Part shown: piece by piece, positions 18,801 through 27,094 of the stretch
Layout: each line of letters starts with the position of its first letter
Position numbering within the stretch: position 1 is the first letter of the stretch
Source of the DNA: Acidobacteriales bacterium 59-55
GTDB lineage: Bacteria; Acidobacteriota; Terriglobia; Terriglobales; Acidobacteriaceae
Length of the DNA: 64,000 bases
Direction: 5' to 3'
NCBI GenBank assembly: GCA_001897435.1
Contig: MKSV01000003.1
Location: 124,001-188,000 of the forward strand
Program-made: the position numbers and the translations under genes
Notes under the pieces: model-generated
Database searches by the model: none
Told to the model about the DNA's origin: nothing
What the model saw: the letters and a program-made list of their open reading frames with translations, nothing else

Positions 18801-20316
18801 CCTGACGGGCGTTGAAGACGCGATGGCGATGCAGCAGGAAGAACGATCCTCCCCGCTGGCCGGCGTATTTCGCGTTGAGTTCGTTGACCAGATGCAGCGC
18901 CAGCAGCACCAGGGGGCTGTCATCGGTATCGGGCGGCCGGGTGGTGGTGTCGGGAAGATCGGTGAGCAGGCCAAAGTGAATATGCGGGTCCTGATTGGCG
19001 AGATAGCGCGCCTCCAACTCTTCGAAGAGCTCGATGACCTGCTTCTCCTGCGTCAGCAGCGTCGGCACGATGACCAGGGTCGTCATCTCCGGCGGAACAC
19101 CTTTCGAGAAGTCGAGCTTGGGCAGAGGCTCGGCCTTCATCAGCGCGGTGATGCTGCCGTTGATGAGATCGACTGCTCCCTGCGTGGCCGGGAGCAGTGC
19201 CAGCAGCAGAGCGCCGATCACCGCCCAGTAGTCGTTGTGCGGAACCAGGGGGAGGACGATGGCGGTAATCAGCAGGACGGAGAGCGTAAAGGTGCCGAGG
19301 ATATAGAACTCCTCGCTCCAGCGGCGCATGGCACTGCGCAGAACCTCAATGAAGGGCGGCCGATAGCCGATGCGGCGATGCAACTGCGGAACGCCCTCCG
19401 CCACGAGATAGTAGCCGATATGCGATCGGCGTCGGGTGGTCCGGGGGTCGGCGTGCGGCGCGGAGGAGGCCTCGCGCGCCAAGGTCAGGGCCGCCTCGGC
19501 GGTCTGCATCTCGCTGAAGGTGGCGTGGCTGGCCATCTCCGCGATCTTGCGGTGATAGATGCTGCGCGTCTCGTCTTCCATTTGGGCGAAGGCGCCTGCC
19601 GGGTCCTCGCGAAGAATCGCATCGAAGGCGATCAGCGGCTCCAGCACGGGCCGCCACTCGCACTGATCGAGCCGCCTCATGCCGTGCAGGGGAACGGAGA
19701 AGGGCGAATCTTCGATGGGCGGAAGCTCCCCGGCGGCGAGCGCCTCGTCAGCGCGATCGAGGATGAACTCTAACTGCGCGAGCTTGAGCGCCTGCGGCAG
19801 AAGCTCGATCTCGCGCAGCAGCAGAGGCTCGCGCTGCTGAAACTGACGGACGTAGACGGCCAGCGATTCCCCCGACCATACCCGCGCCACGGAAAGGTAC
19901 CCTTCCGCGAGGAACAGGACCAGCGGCAGCACCTCGCCCGAGGCCAGGCGAACCTGGGGCACCTGCAAGAAGCCTTCCGTCGCGCTCTCCGAGCTGGCGA
20001 GGGCGGCCTTCAACATGCGGGCGCTCTCGACGTATTCGAGCTGCGGCGTCAACTGGTTGTCCGGCACCTGTCTTTGGAAGGTCGCGAGCTGCTGCTGGAA
20101 GCGCTCAGCCAGCCTCTTCAGGCGATTCTCATAGTCCTTGCCGCCGGTCGCGGAAGGGACGACCTCCAGATGCCGGATCAGCGTGTCGGCGTGCTGCCGC
20201 AGCTCGTCGTCGGGGATCGTCGGCTTCTCCTGCAGGCCCTCGGTCGGCAGATCGGAGACAGGGGCCGTCGGCGGCGGGAGGCTCTCGGAGGTGTGGTCGT
20301 TGGGGAATAATGTCAT
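15835..20316 (-). CDS. Half-length cyclic beta-glucan synthase-like protein (GT84 plus glucoamylase-type domain)
   Basis: Encodes 1493 residues from the ATG at 20316, chosen over an upstream in-frame start because AAGGAAG precedes it. Order: soluble N-terminus (1-310); two membrane helices (about 335-385); GT84-type glycosyltransferase with LDSDTQLP (near 553) and RRKHRWLRGDWQ (near 690); further helices (about 745-910); linker with LSPTNLGMLFNSRQAAYEFG (about 965); glucoamylase-like domain with MAHHQGMSLLA (near 1445). This is the order of cyclic beta-1,2-glucan synthases (NdvB/Cgs) without the C-terminal GH94 phosphorylase part, so it is about half their length of some 2800 residues. It probably makes or trims a periplasmic glucan. 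An ABC exporter gene lies 87 bp upstream. Confidence 0.85.
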   Translation of the reverse strand: MTLFPNDHTSESLPPPTAPVSDLPTEGLQEKPTIPDDELRQHADTLIRHLEVVPSATGGKDYENRLKRLAERFQQQLATFQRQVPDNQLTPQLEYVESARMLKAALASSESATEGFLQVPQVRLASGEVLPLVLFLAEGYLSVARVWSGESLAVYVRQFQQREPLLLREIELLPQALKLAQLEFILDRADEALAAGELPPIEDSPFSVPLHGMRRLDQCEWRPVLEPLIAFDAILREDPAGAFAQMEDETRSIYHRKIAEMASHATFSEMQTAEAALTLAREASSAPHADPRTTRRRSHIGYYLVAEGVPQLHRRIGYRPPFIEVLRSAMRRWSEEFYILGTFTLSVLLITAIVLPLVPHNDYWAVIGALLLALLPATQGAVDLINGSITALMKAEPLPKLDFSKGVPPEMTTLVIVPTLLTQEKQVIELFEELEARYLANQDPHIHFGLLTDLPDTTTRPPDTDDSPLVLLALHLVNELNAKYAGQRGGSFFLLHRHRVFNARQGVWMGWERKRGKLLDLNKLLLHTYDTFPVKAGPLHLLDHVRYVITLDSDTQLPRGAAARLTGTIAHPLNQAIIDPRLRIVTAGYGILQPRVGVSVGSASRSRMASLYSGETGFDIYTRAVSDAYQDLFGEGIFTGKGIYEVSVLHQLLERRFPRNALLSHDLIEGAYVRVGLATDIEVIDDYPSHYSAHTRRKHRWLRGDWQIMRWIFSPVPDEFGHSVPNPISTISRWKILDNLRRSLLEPITFLLFIFGWFFLPGGPVYWTIATLIVLLLPGLVQFGFNASRALLNVSIVTAKDALSTFAASFGITILNLIFLPHHMLLSLDAIVRSLNRTLISGRNLLDWETAAQAEEGSSKSSLDRYLSLSPVLALSFAAALAWTHPHALLAAAPVLVLWALAPVAAFWLDAPPRRIEGPLSHADQSFLEGHALHIWRFFSEFGGEQNHWLIPDNVEEQGLLQVRTLSPTNLGMLFNSRQAAYEFGFITLPEFAVQTLGTLDTYNRLEKQRGHIYNWYNMETLRPIAPLIVSAVDSGNLAASLYTLHTGALDLLKRPLLSADAFTAIDHMLEVPSNRHQKKSATHAGSLPIRSRIERLLAAPPPDESAQQPDWHVEEAARRRDALACFVEQYTPWLLPRFAPLFEYFGGDSTKEGVEADLKNKEGEVPTLQTAVQYVGVLERRIADTPVAHAEASSLSPLAAELGPLLSSAKANLARLEADIASIAARAEQYAEDMDFSFLLVESRQLLSIAYDGTTGELHPACYDLLASEARIASLLAIAKGDIPQQAWFRLGRSHVLVKGRAALLSWTGTMFEYMMPALWMRTYPDTLIARSLQSAVHIQRDYTRDIPWGISESGFAQTDDSGRYRYQAWGIPELALKYGAEDGPVISPYSTFLALPLLRNDALANLRRMAATGWTGAYGFYEAADFTEGKQPRLVRSWMAHHQGMSLLAVTNLLHDSIVQHWFHANPRVRATELLLHEKPLSKDTLNALKK

Positions 20317-20403
20317 AGCCGCTTCCTTGTGGGTCGTGCAGGATTTTGCCTGCGACGACCTTGCAGGGGAATATAAAGTTAGGCCGGCAGCGAGAGGCTG
20401 CAT

Positions 20404-22230
20404 CTATCTGTAGCTGGCCGCCTGCATCTCGAACATCTCCGCGTAAAGGCCGCCTTTGCGCATCAGCTCTTCGTGGTCTCCTTCCTCGATAAGACGACCG
20501 CCGGAGAGGACGACGATGCGGTCGGCCATGCGGACGGTGGAAAACCGGTGCGAGATGAGCAGCGCCATCTTGCCGAGGGTCAGCTCGGCGAAGCGCTCGA
20601 AGACCTCAAGCTCGCTGCGGGCGTCGAGCGCCGCTGTCGGTTCGTCGAGAATCAGCAGCTGCGCGTCACGCAGATAGGCGCGGGCCAGAGCGATCTTCTG
20701 CCACTCCCCGCCCGAAAGCTCGACGCCGCCCTCAAAGCGACGACCCAGCATCTGGTCGTAGCCGCCGCCGAGCTTGCCGACCACCTCATCGGCCAGGCTC
20801 TTGTGCGCGGCGCTCTCCAGATCATCCTGGGTGTGTGGCTGGTCGACGCGGCCTACGGCAATATTCTCCCGCGCCGTCATCTCGAAGCGCATGAAGTCCT
20901 GAAAGATAACGCCGATGTGACGATGCAGATCTTCAAGCTCGTAATCGCGCAGGTCTACGCCGTCGAGCAGAATCTGTCCTTCGGTGGGATCGTAAAGGCG
21001 GGTGATGAGCTTGACCACCGTCGTCTTGCCCTGGCCGTTCTCGCCGATCAGGGCGATGCGCTCTCCCGGCGAGAGCGTGAGGTTGAAGTTGTGCAGCACG
21101 GTGCGTGTGGTCCCCGGGTAGGCAAAGGAGACGTTGCGAAACTCGAAGCCGCGCTCGATCGGCACAGGCATCCTGCGGCCATCGGGCTTGGACTGTACCG
21201 TCGGCTCCATCTCGAAGAAGGCGATCAGGTCGGTGAGGAAGAGCGCCTGGTCGGCGATGCCGGAGACGGTCGAAAAGACCTGTTGCAGGTTGGAGCTTGC
21301 CTGCTGGATCGACGTGGTGAGGAAGGTGAACTTGCCGATGTTGTAACTGCCGCCGAGCGTGCGCCAGATGACATAGATATAGGCGCTGTAGTAGCCCAGC
21401 GTTCCGATGACGCCGAGCATGCCGCCCACAACGAGCTTCGAGCGCGAGAGCGCGACATCTTCAACGTAAATCTGGTGCGCCAGCGTCTCGAACTTGTTGG
21501 TGAAGAACTTGTACAGGCCGAAGAGCTTGACCTCTTTGGCGCCCTCGCGGCTGCCGGCGACCTGGCGCAGGTAGTCCATCTGCCGCTTGGCCGGGGTCTG
21601 ACGAAAGTTCTTGGCGTAGCCCAGAAAGGCGAAGTGGGTCTCGCCCAAAAACGACGGCAGCACGCCCAGCGCCAGCAGAAGCACAAGCCACGGCGACGCC
21701 CACGCCAGCACCGCGGTAAAGGTCAGGGTCGTAATCACCTGCTGGATGAGCCGCCCCATCTGCTGGATCATGCCCAGCCGGTCGGTGGCCTGCACTCGCG
21801 CCCGTTCCAACCGGTCGTAGAAGACCGGGTTCTCGTAGGTCGTCAGGTCCAGCCGCGAGGCCTGCTCCATGACGCGCACGCTGACGTACTGGGTGTAGCG
21901 ATTGGCCAGCAGCGAGTCGGAGTAGTCCATGGCGTGCATGAGCAGGCCGAAGACAACGTTCAGCCCGACCTCGGTCGCTACCAGTATCCAGAAGTCGTGC
22001 GGCAGGACCTGTCCGCGCAGCACATCGGCGATGTCCTGCAGGATTAGCGCGGCGACCTTGGCGATGGCGATCGGCAGCGTTGCCACGATAACGCGGATCA
22101 TGAGGCCCCAGACGACGACCGACGGGCCCGAATCCCACAGGATGCGCAGCACCGGCGGCAGATTCCGTAGCGCGCTCAACCGGTCGCGCCACGGGCTTTC
22201 CACTTTTCTATGGATGGGGGCTTCGCTCAT
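20404..22230 (-). CDS. ABC exporter, fused permease and ATPase
   Basis: Encodes about 608 residues from the ATG at 22230 (MSEAPIHRK); a TTG at 22257 is an alternative. An N-terminal type I exporter membrane domain (residues about 35-330) is followed by an ATPase with Walker A GENGQGKTT (near 400), signature LSGGEWQK (near 503) and Walker B LLILDEPTAALD (near 528). The YENPVFYDRLERA segment resembles peptide or lantibiotic exporters. Its position directly before a glucan-synthase-like gene recalls NdvA/NdvB pairs, but the sequence alone does not settle whether the cargo is glucan, lipid or peptide. Confidence 0.88.
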   Translation of the reverse strand: MSEAPIHRKVESPWRDRLSALRNLPPVLRILWDSGPSVVVWGLMIRVIVATLPIAIAKVAALILQDIADVLRGQVLPHDFWILVATEVGLNVVFGLLMHAMDYSDSLLANRYTQYVSVRVMEQASRLDLTTYENPVFYDRLERARVQATDRLGMIQQMGRLIQQVITTLTFTAVLAWASPWLVLLLALGVLPSFLGETHFAFLGYAKNFRQTPAKRQMDYLRQVAGSREGAKEVKLFGLYKFFTNKFETLAHQIYVEDVALSRSKLVVGGMLGVIGTLGYYSAYIYVIWRTLGGSYNIGKFTFLTTSIQQASSNLQQVFSTVSGIADQALFLTDLIAFFEMEPTVQSKPDGRRMPVPIERGFEFRNVSFAYPGTTRTVLHNFNLTLSPGERIALIGENGQGKTTVVKLITRLYDPTEGQILLDGVDLRDYELEDLHRHIGVIFQDFMRFEMTARENIAVGRVDQPHTQDDLESAAHKSLADEVVGKLGGGYDQMLGRRFEGGVELSGGEWQKIALARAYLRDAQLLILDEPTAALDARSELEVFERFAELTLGKMALLISHRFSTVRMADRIVVLSGGRLIEEGDHEELMRKGGLYAEMFEMQAASYR

Positions 22231-22534
22231 AAAGCTCAATTTAGATGCACCGACCAAAGGCCGTCTCGGCCGGAGCGTATAGGGATGGATGCACGAAAAT
22301 CCATAGATGTTGGATGTTCGTGATTCAAAAGGCTCGCTGCGGAGGATCTCATCAAAGGTATCTCTGCCAGCATATTAGACTTCCCGCTCCGGGAGCTGGG
22401 TGGAGCGGTCTCCGGAGCGGCCTCAATTTATGGCCTTCTCCGAGGAAGGGTTCCCGCAGGATGTTTCCTGTGCGATTATGGGAACCCGGCGGCTACCATC
22501 GGCGTATGGTTCTCAAGGCAGAGGAGATTCGGTT
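22231..22534. other. Intergenic region between divergent genes, no gene seen
   Basis: About 304 bp between the ABC exporter start and the lipoprotein start. It has short GC-rich self-complementary stretches around 22383-22425 (GCTCCGGGAGC type) but no convincing reading frame, promoter pair or RNA gene. Presumably it holds both divergent promoters. Confidence 0.5.
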
Positions 22535-23131
22535 ATGCGCGTAATTCAGATGACAGCCTCGATGGTGCTTGTGGGCGCGGTGATGATGAGCGGATGCAGG
22601 GTCGAGTCCGACAAGAAGGGCGGCGACGACAACGTGAAGATCGCCACGCCGTTCGGCGGCATGCAGGTGAAGACCAACGATGCGGCGGTGCTCGAAGGCA
22701 TGGGCCTGCCCGGCTATCCCGGAGCGGAATTGGTGAAGAAGGACAAGGACCACGGCTCCGCGGATGTGAACATGAGCTTTGGCAGCTTTCATCTGCGTGT
22801 CAAGGCTGCGAGCTACCGGACGCCCGACAGCCCGGACAAGGTCGAGGCCTTTTACCGGAAGGCGCTGGGACGCTACGGAGACGTCATCAAGTGCTCGGAC
22901 GACAGGCCGGTAGGCGAGCCGGTGCGTACCCAGGAGGGGCTGACCTGCAACGACGACAACAAGCACGTCGCCATCGATGACGATATGTCGCGCAAGCTGG
23001 AACTGAAGGCAGGCTCGCGCCAGCATCAGCATATCGTTGCCATCAATCCCGAGGGCACGGGCACGAAGCTGGGCCTGGTCGCGCTCGACCTGCCCGGGCA
23101 CTCCAGCGGCAACGGCGAGAGTATGCAGTGA
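22535..23131 (+). CDS. Small putative lipoprotein
   Basis: Encodes 198 residues from the ATG at 22535, supported by GAGGAG at 22521-22526, 8 nt before it. The leader MRVIQMTASMVLVGAVMMSGC ends in a lipobox-like SGC with the acylated cysteine at residue 21. The mature part has a DxSFGSFHLRVKAASYRTPDSPDKVEAFYRKAL stretch similar to proteins that score a pesticin-like or hypothetical envelope domain; I do not recognise a function. It stands alone before a zinc-ribbon membrane protein. Confidence 0.7.
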   Translation: MRVIQMTASMVLVGAVMMSGCRVESDKKGGDDNVKIATPFGGMQVKTNDAAVLEGMGLPGYPGAELVKKDKDHGSADVNMSFGSFHLRVKAASYRTPDSPDKVEAFYRKALGRYGDVIKCSDDRPVGEPVRTQEGLTCNDDNKHVAIDDDMSRKLELKAGSRQHQHIVAINPEGTGTKLGLVALDLPGHSSGNGESMQ

Positions 23132-23186
23132 GCCGGTCGGCGGTAAGGCTTGCCCCTCCCTACCGGCTGCGGTAGTTTCATAAGAT

Positions 23187-23873
23187 ATGCATGAATTTTG
23201 TCACCGTTGCGGCGGGGAGCTTTCAGACGGTGACGGGGGCTTACCCTTCTGCCCGCATTGCGGCGCTCCGCAGATCTACCTGACGGATCACGACCAGCCT
23301 GCGGAGGTGTCGGAGACCGGCACAACCGGGTCAGCGCCTCCGCCTCTACCCCGTCCGATCGAGTGGAAGACGGCGATCCGCTGCGCCCTTCTGGTAGCGA
23401 TTGTCGCCGCGGTGCTGAGCCTGATTGCGGCGCGATTCGAGGCGATCTCCGCGCTGAGCTGGCTGTGGACGGTGAGCGGCTCGTTGATTACGCTGGCGCT
23501 CTACCAGAAGCGGCAGCCGCAGGCCCGGATGGATGCCGCCGTGGGCGCGCGCATCGGCATCGTCGTCGGTATCGTGCTGATAAGTTGCCTGGCAGTCGCC
23601 ATGGCCGCGGGCGGGCTGGCCGCGCGCTATCTGCTGCACAATATGGCCGGATTCGATGCCCAGTTGACCCAGCAACTCCATCTCCAGATCGAACACGCCA
23701 TCAAGGCCAACCCCGAGGCGAAGTCGGTCGAGGGCTATCTTTATTCGCCGGAGTTCCGGGCCGGCATGATGCTGGCCGGCTTTGCCATGGTCTCGGGCAT
23801 CCTGCTGGTGGTCTCGACGGTGGGCGGCGCGGTGGGCGGCATGATGCGCACCCGGCGGAAGGCTCCGTTGTGA
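23187..23873 (+). CDS. Zinc-ribbon membrane protein
   Basis: A 228-residue protein. A short zinc ribbon at the N-terminus (CHRCGGEL then CPHCGAP, residues 5-27) precedes a proline-rich linker and about four hydrophobic segments (around residues 65-85, 90-105, 125-150 and 195-220). Function unknown; proteins with this layout are common in Acidobacteria. No strong ribosome-binding site. It lies 87 bp before pyrR and may be separately transcribed. Confidence 0.72.
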   Translation: MHEFCHRCGGELSDGDGGLPFCPHCGAPQIYLTDHDQPAEVSETGTTGSAPPPLPRPIEWKTAIRCALLVAIVAAVLSLIAARFEAISALSWLWTVSGSLITLALYQKRQPQARMDAAVGARIGIVVGIVLISCLAVAMAAGGLAARYLLHNMAGFDAQLTQQLHLQIEHAIKANPEAKSVEGYLYSPEFRAGMMLAGFAMVSGILLVVSTVGGAVGGMMRTRRKAPL

Positions 23874-23960
23874 GGGACGATCTTCGTACAGCGACACCGG
23901 CAGCTTAGGTCCGGACCTTCAATCTGGCCCGGGCTGCTGATATCATCAAGCGCAATTGCT

Positions 23961-24536
23961 ATGAGTGAAACTACGAAAGCGCAAATGCCGAAGATACGCG
24001 AAAAGGGCCGCCTGATGTCCGCCTCCGAGATCGAGCGGACGCTGGTGCGGCTGGCCCACGAGATCGTCGAAAAGCACGACGGCTGCGACAACCTGGGGCT
24101 GGTCGGGATCAAGCGGCGCGGCGTTCCCCTGGCCGAGCGGCTGGGCGCGCTGATCGCGAAGATCGAGAAGCGACCTGTCGACACGGGTGTCCTCGACATC
24201 AGTTTTTACCGCGACGACCTTTCGACGGTCGGACCGCGGCCAACGGTTTCTCCGTGCGACGTGGGCTTCGAGGTGACCGGCAGGGACATCGTTCTGGTCG
24301 ACGACGTGCTCTACACCGGCCGCACCATTCGCGCGGCGTTCGATGCCCTGTTCGCCCATGGACGGCCGAAGAGCGTCCAGTTGCTGGCGCTGATCGACCG
24401 CGGTCACCGCGAGTTGCCCATCCAGGCGACCTTCGTCGGGCGCACAATATCCACCTCGGCGCGAGAGATCATCGAGGTGAAGCTGAACGAGATTGACCAG
24501 CAGGAGCAGGTGCTCCTGGTCGAGCTGGTGGACTGA
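23961..24536 (+). CDS. pyrR: PyrR, pyr operon regulator and uracil phosphoribosyltransferase
   Basis: A 191-residue type I phosphoribosyltransferase. The PRPP-binding signature VLVDDVLYTGRT (about residues 112-123) and the PyrR-typical IKRRGVPLAERL and DISFYRDDLSTVG segments are all present. PyrR binds UMP and pyr mRNA in Firmicutes to promote attenuation and has uracil phosphoribosyltransferase activity. It is the first gene of pyrR-pyrB-pyrC, 8 nt before pyrB. No attenuator-like terminator is visible in the 87-bp leader, so the regulatory mode here is open. Confidence 0.95.
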   Translation: MSETTKAQMPKIREKGRLMSASEIERTLVRLAHEIVEKHDGCDNLGLVGIKRRGVPLAERLGALIAKIEKRPVDTGVLDISFYRDDLSTVGPRPTVSPCDVGFEVTGRDIVLVDDVLYTGRTIRAAFDALFAHGRPKSVQLLALIDRGHRELPIQATFVGRTISTSAREIIEVKLNEIDQQEQVLLVELVD

Positions 24537-24544
24537 CGAAGTTG

Positions 24545-25564
24545 ATGACGCAAGCATCGCAAGACCCGAAACAGGCCACGAAATTGAACGGAAGACGCGC
24601 CTACGCCGGCGGCTCGCTGCTGAGCGTGACTCACCTCTCGCTGGAGCAGGTCTCCGGCATCCTGAACGTGACGGTACAACTGGAGCGAATGGACCACGCG
24701 GAACGCTCGCGGATGCTGGCGGGACGGCGCATTGCTCTTTTGTTCTACGAGTCGAGCACGCGGACTCGAACCTCGTTCGAACTGGCTGCCAAGTCGCTGG
24801 GCGCAACCACGACCCTGGTCAGCGACAAGTCCTCTTCGATCGAAAAGGGCGAGAGCCTGAAGGACACCGGCCTGACGCTGCGAGCGCTGGGCGCGGAGGC
24901 GATCATCCTGCGCCACCCCTCGTCGGGCGCTCCGTTTCTGCTGGCGCGCGAGACCGGCCTTCCCATCCTGAACGCGGGGGACGGGATGCACGAGCACCCC
25001 TCGCAGGCGCTGCTGGATGCGCGGACGATGCTGATGCGCCTGCCCGGCAGAGACGCTACCGTGGCCACGGCGAAGAGCCTCGAAGGCGTCACAGTCGTCA
25101 TCACCGGGGACATTCTGCACAGCCGCGTGGCGCGATCCAATGCTCTGCTGCTGCCCCGTCTGGGAGCGAAGGTGCTGCTCTGCGGCCCCGAGCCGCTGCT
25201 GCCCGCGTCTGCCCTTGGACTTGGCCCGGGAGTCGAGATCGTCCGCGACTTCGACGAGGCGCTCGGGCGGGCCCAGGTTCTGATGATGCTGCGCATCCAG
25301 AAGGAGCGGCTGGCGGGCCTGGAGCTTGATCTGGCGGATTACATTGCACGGTATCAGCTTAACGGCGAGCGGCTGGCCGCGGGCGCTCCCGACGCTCTGG
25401 TGCTGCATCCCGGCCCCATGATTCGCGGGCTGGAGATTACGGGCGATGTGGCCGACGGTCCCAACTCGGCGATCGAGCGGCAGGTGAGCAACGGTCTGGC
25501 GGTGCGCTCGGCGCTGCTGCTGCGAGCCTTCGGCGTGGGCGGATTCGAGAGTGTGATTGCATGA
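24545..25564 (+). CDS. pyrB: Aspartate carbamoyltransferase catalytic chain
   Basis: Encodes 339 residues from the ATG at 24545 (a TTG directly before it is less likely). Carbamoyl-phosphate binding motif STRTRTSFE (near residues 63-71), HPSSGAPF, GDGMHEHPSQALLD and the aspartate-binding HPGPMIRG are present. It joins carbamoyl phosphate and aspartate in the committed step of pyrimidine synthesis. No pyrI regulatory chain is adjacent. It overlaps pyrC by 4 nt (ATGA), indicating translational coupling. Confidence 0.96.
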   Translation: MTQASQDPKQATKLNGRRAYAGGSLLSVTHLSLEQVSGILNVTVQLERMDHAERSRMLAGRRIALLFYESSTRTRTSFELAAKSLGATTTLVSDKSSSIEKGESLKDTGLTLRALGAEAIILRHPSSGAPFLLARETGLPILNAGDGMHEHPSQALLDARTMLMRLPGRDATVATAKSLEGVTVVITGDILHSRVARSNALLLPRLGAKVLLCGPEPLLPASALGLGPGVEIVRDFDEALGRAQVLMMLRIQKERLAGLELDLADYIARYQLNGERLAAGAPDALVLHPGPMIRGLEITGDVADGPNSAIERQVSNGLAVRSALLLRAFGVGGFESVIA

Positions 25565-26865
25565 GTGATCTATTGATCCTGAACGGGCGCGTGATCGACC
25601 CGGCGAACCGCGTAGACGAGGCTCGCGATCTGCTGCTTCGCGACGGAAAGGTCGCCGCGGTGGAGAAGCCCGGCAGCCTGAAGGACGTGGAGGCAGCGGA
25701 GACGATCGACGCCGCGGGGCTGGTGGTCGCTCCCGGCCTGATCGATGTTCATGTCCATCTGCGCGAGCCGGGACAGACATACAAAGAGACGATTGCCACG
25801 GGAACGGCGGCGGCGGCGGCTGGCGGCTTTACGACCGTGGTGGCCATGCCCAATACCCTTCCCGTCAACGACTCGGTCGCCGGTCTGGAGTGGATGCTTG
25901 CTCCCGAGCGCGGGGCCGTTGTGAAGCTGTTTGCCATGCCCGCAGCCACGCTGGGCAGCATGGGCGCAACGCTGACGGACTTTGCCGCGCTTCACGCCGC
26001 CGGCGCTCTCGGCTTTACCGACGACGGCAAGCCGGTGCTCGAAGACGAGATCATGCGCGCCGCCCTGATTGCAGCGGCGCGGCTGGGCGTTCCCGTCTCG
26101 CAGCACGCCGAGGACACGCACCTGACCGGCGGTTGCAGTATGAACGCCGGGCCGGTGGCCTTTCGGCTAGGCCTGCGCGGCATGACAGTCGAGGCAGAAT
26201 CGCGCATCGTCGAGCGCGACATCCGGCTGCTGCGCGAGATCGAAAAGTCCGAGGGGCTGCATCCTCATCTGCACGTGCAGCATGTCTCGACGGGACGCGC
26301 GCTGGAGGCGATTCGCGAGGCCAGGCAGCAGGGTCTGCATGTTACCTGCGAGGCCGCGCCGCACCACTTCACGCTGACCGACGAGGCCGTCGGTGACTAC
26401 GACACCAACGCCAAGATGAATCCTCCGCTTCGCGCCGAGGCCGACCGGCAGGCCGTTCTTTCCGGGCTGGCCGACGGTACCGTGGACTGCATCGCCACCG
26501 ATCACGCACCGCATGCGGCGCACGAGAAGGAGCAGGAGTTCGAACGCGCTCCCAACGGCATTACCGGACTTGAAACTGCGCTGGGGCTGGCGCTGCGCGT
26601 GCTCCACAAAGGCCAGGGGCTGGCGCTGGGCAGGATCATCGCGCTGATGAGCGCGGCCCCGGCCGGGATCGTCTCGCTCGCCGACCGCGGTTCGCTGAAG
26701 ACAGGCAACTGGGGCGATGTTGTGGTGTTCGATCCGGCAGCCGAGTGGAGCTTCGCGGCAAAGGACTCGCGGTCGAAGTCACGGAACACGCCCTTCGATG
26801 GAGCGGCGATGTCGGGCCGGGTGAAGGCCACCATCAGCGAAGGCCGCGTGGTCTTTCGCGGCTAA
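25561..26865 (+). CDS. pyrC: Dihydroorotase
   Basis: A 434-residue amidohydrolase. The zinc-binding motif DVHVHLREPGQ (about residues 61-71), the later histidines in QHAED and VQHVSTG, and the catalytic aspartate context IATDHAPHA are present. It cyclises carbamoyl aspartate to dihydroorotate. Length and motifs fit class I dihydroorotase, the type that pairs with PyrB in operons. Third gene of pyrR-pyrB-pyrC. Confidence 0.96.
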   Translation: MSDLLILNGRVIDPANRVDEARDLLLRDGKVAAVEKPGSLKDVEAAETIDAAGLVVAPGLIDVHVHLREPGQTYKETIATGTAAAAAGGFTTVVAMPNTLPVNDSVAGLEWMLAPERGAVVKLFAMPAATLGSMGATLTDFAALHAAGALGFTDDGKPVLEDEIMRAALIAAARLGVPVSQHAEDTHLTGGCSMNAGPVAFRLGLRGMTVEAESRIVERDIRLLREIEKSEGLHPHLHVQHVSTGRALEAIREARQQGLHVTCEAAPHHFTLTDEAVGDYDTNAKMNPPLRAEADRQAVLSGLADGTVDCIATDHAPHAAHEKEQEFERAPNGITGLETALGLALRVLHKGQGLALGRIIALMSAAPAGIVSLADRGSLKTGNWGDVVVFDPAAEWSFAAKDSRSKSRNTPFDGAAMSGRVKATISEGRVVFRG

Positions 26866-26910
26866 CGCTGTTTTCGAGTGGTTGTAGAGACTTGCCCTCC
26901 AATGGAAGGC

Positions 26911-26982
26911 GAAATACAGGGGTCTCTCCGCTCCGCAGCGAACGGTAAAGCCGTCCGCCGCTCCGGTCGAGATGACGTGCTT
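26911..26982. repeat. Dispersed repeat, copy B
   Basis: Edges AATACAGGGGTCTCTCC and GGTCGAGATGACGTGCTT match copy A; the centre differs but again contains a short self-complementary pair (ACGG with CCGT). It lies in the 229-bp gap between pyrC and the anti-sigma gene, where no gene is seen. Confidence 0.75.
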
Positions 26983-27094
26983 CTTTGCCTTGTATAAAAG
27001 CGTGACATGGGGCATCGGATTTTCGGTCCGCATCCTGAGATGCCGCAGATGCCGTCGACGTGGAAGCATCGATTTTCGCGCGTTGATTCGAGCG

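Noticed and set aside
17848..19773. 641-codon open frame on the plus strand inside the glucan synthase-like gene
   Set aside because: It lies antisense to a strongly conserved gene, has no recognisable domain, and its composition (many Glu, Arg, Gly, Asp) is typical of the reverse reading of GC-rich coding DNA.
20473..22047. 524-codon plus-strand frame opposite the ABC exporter
   Set aside because: Antisense to Walker and signature motifs of a complete ABC protein.
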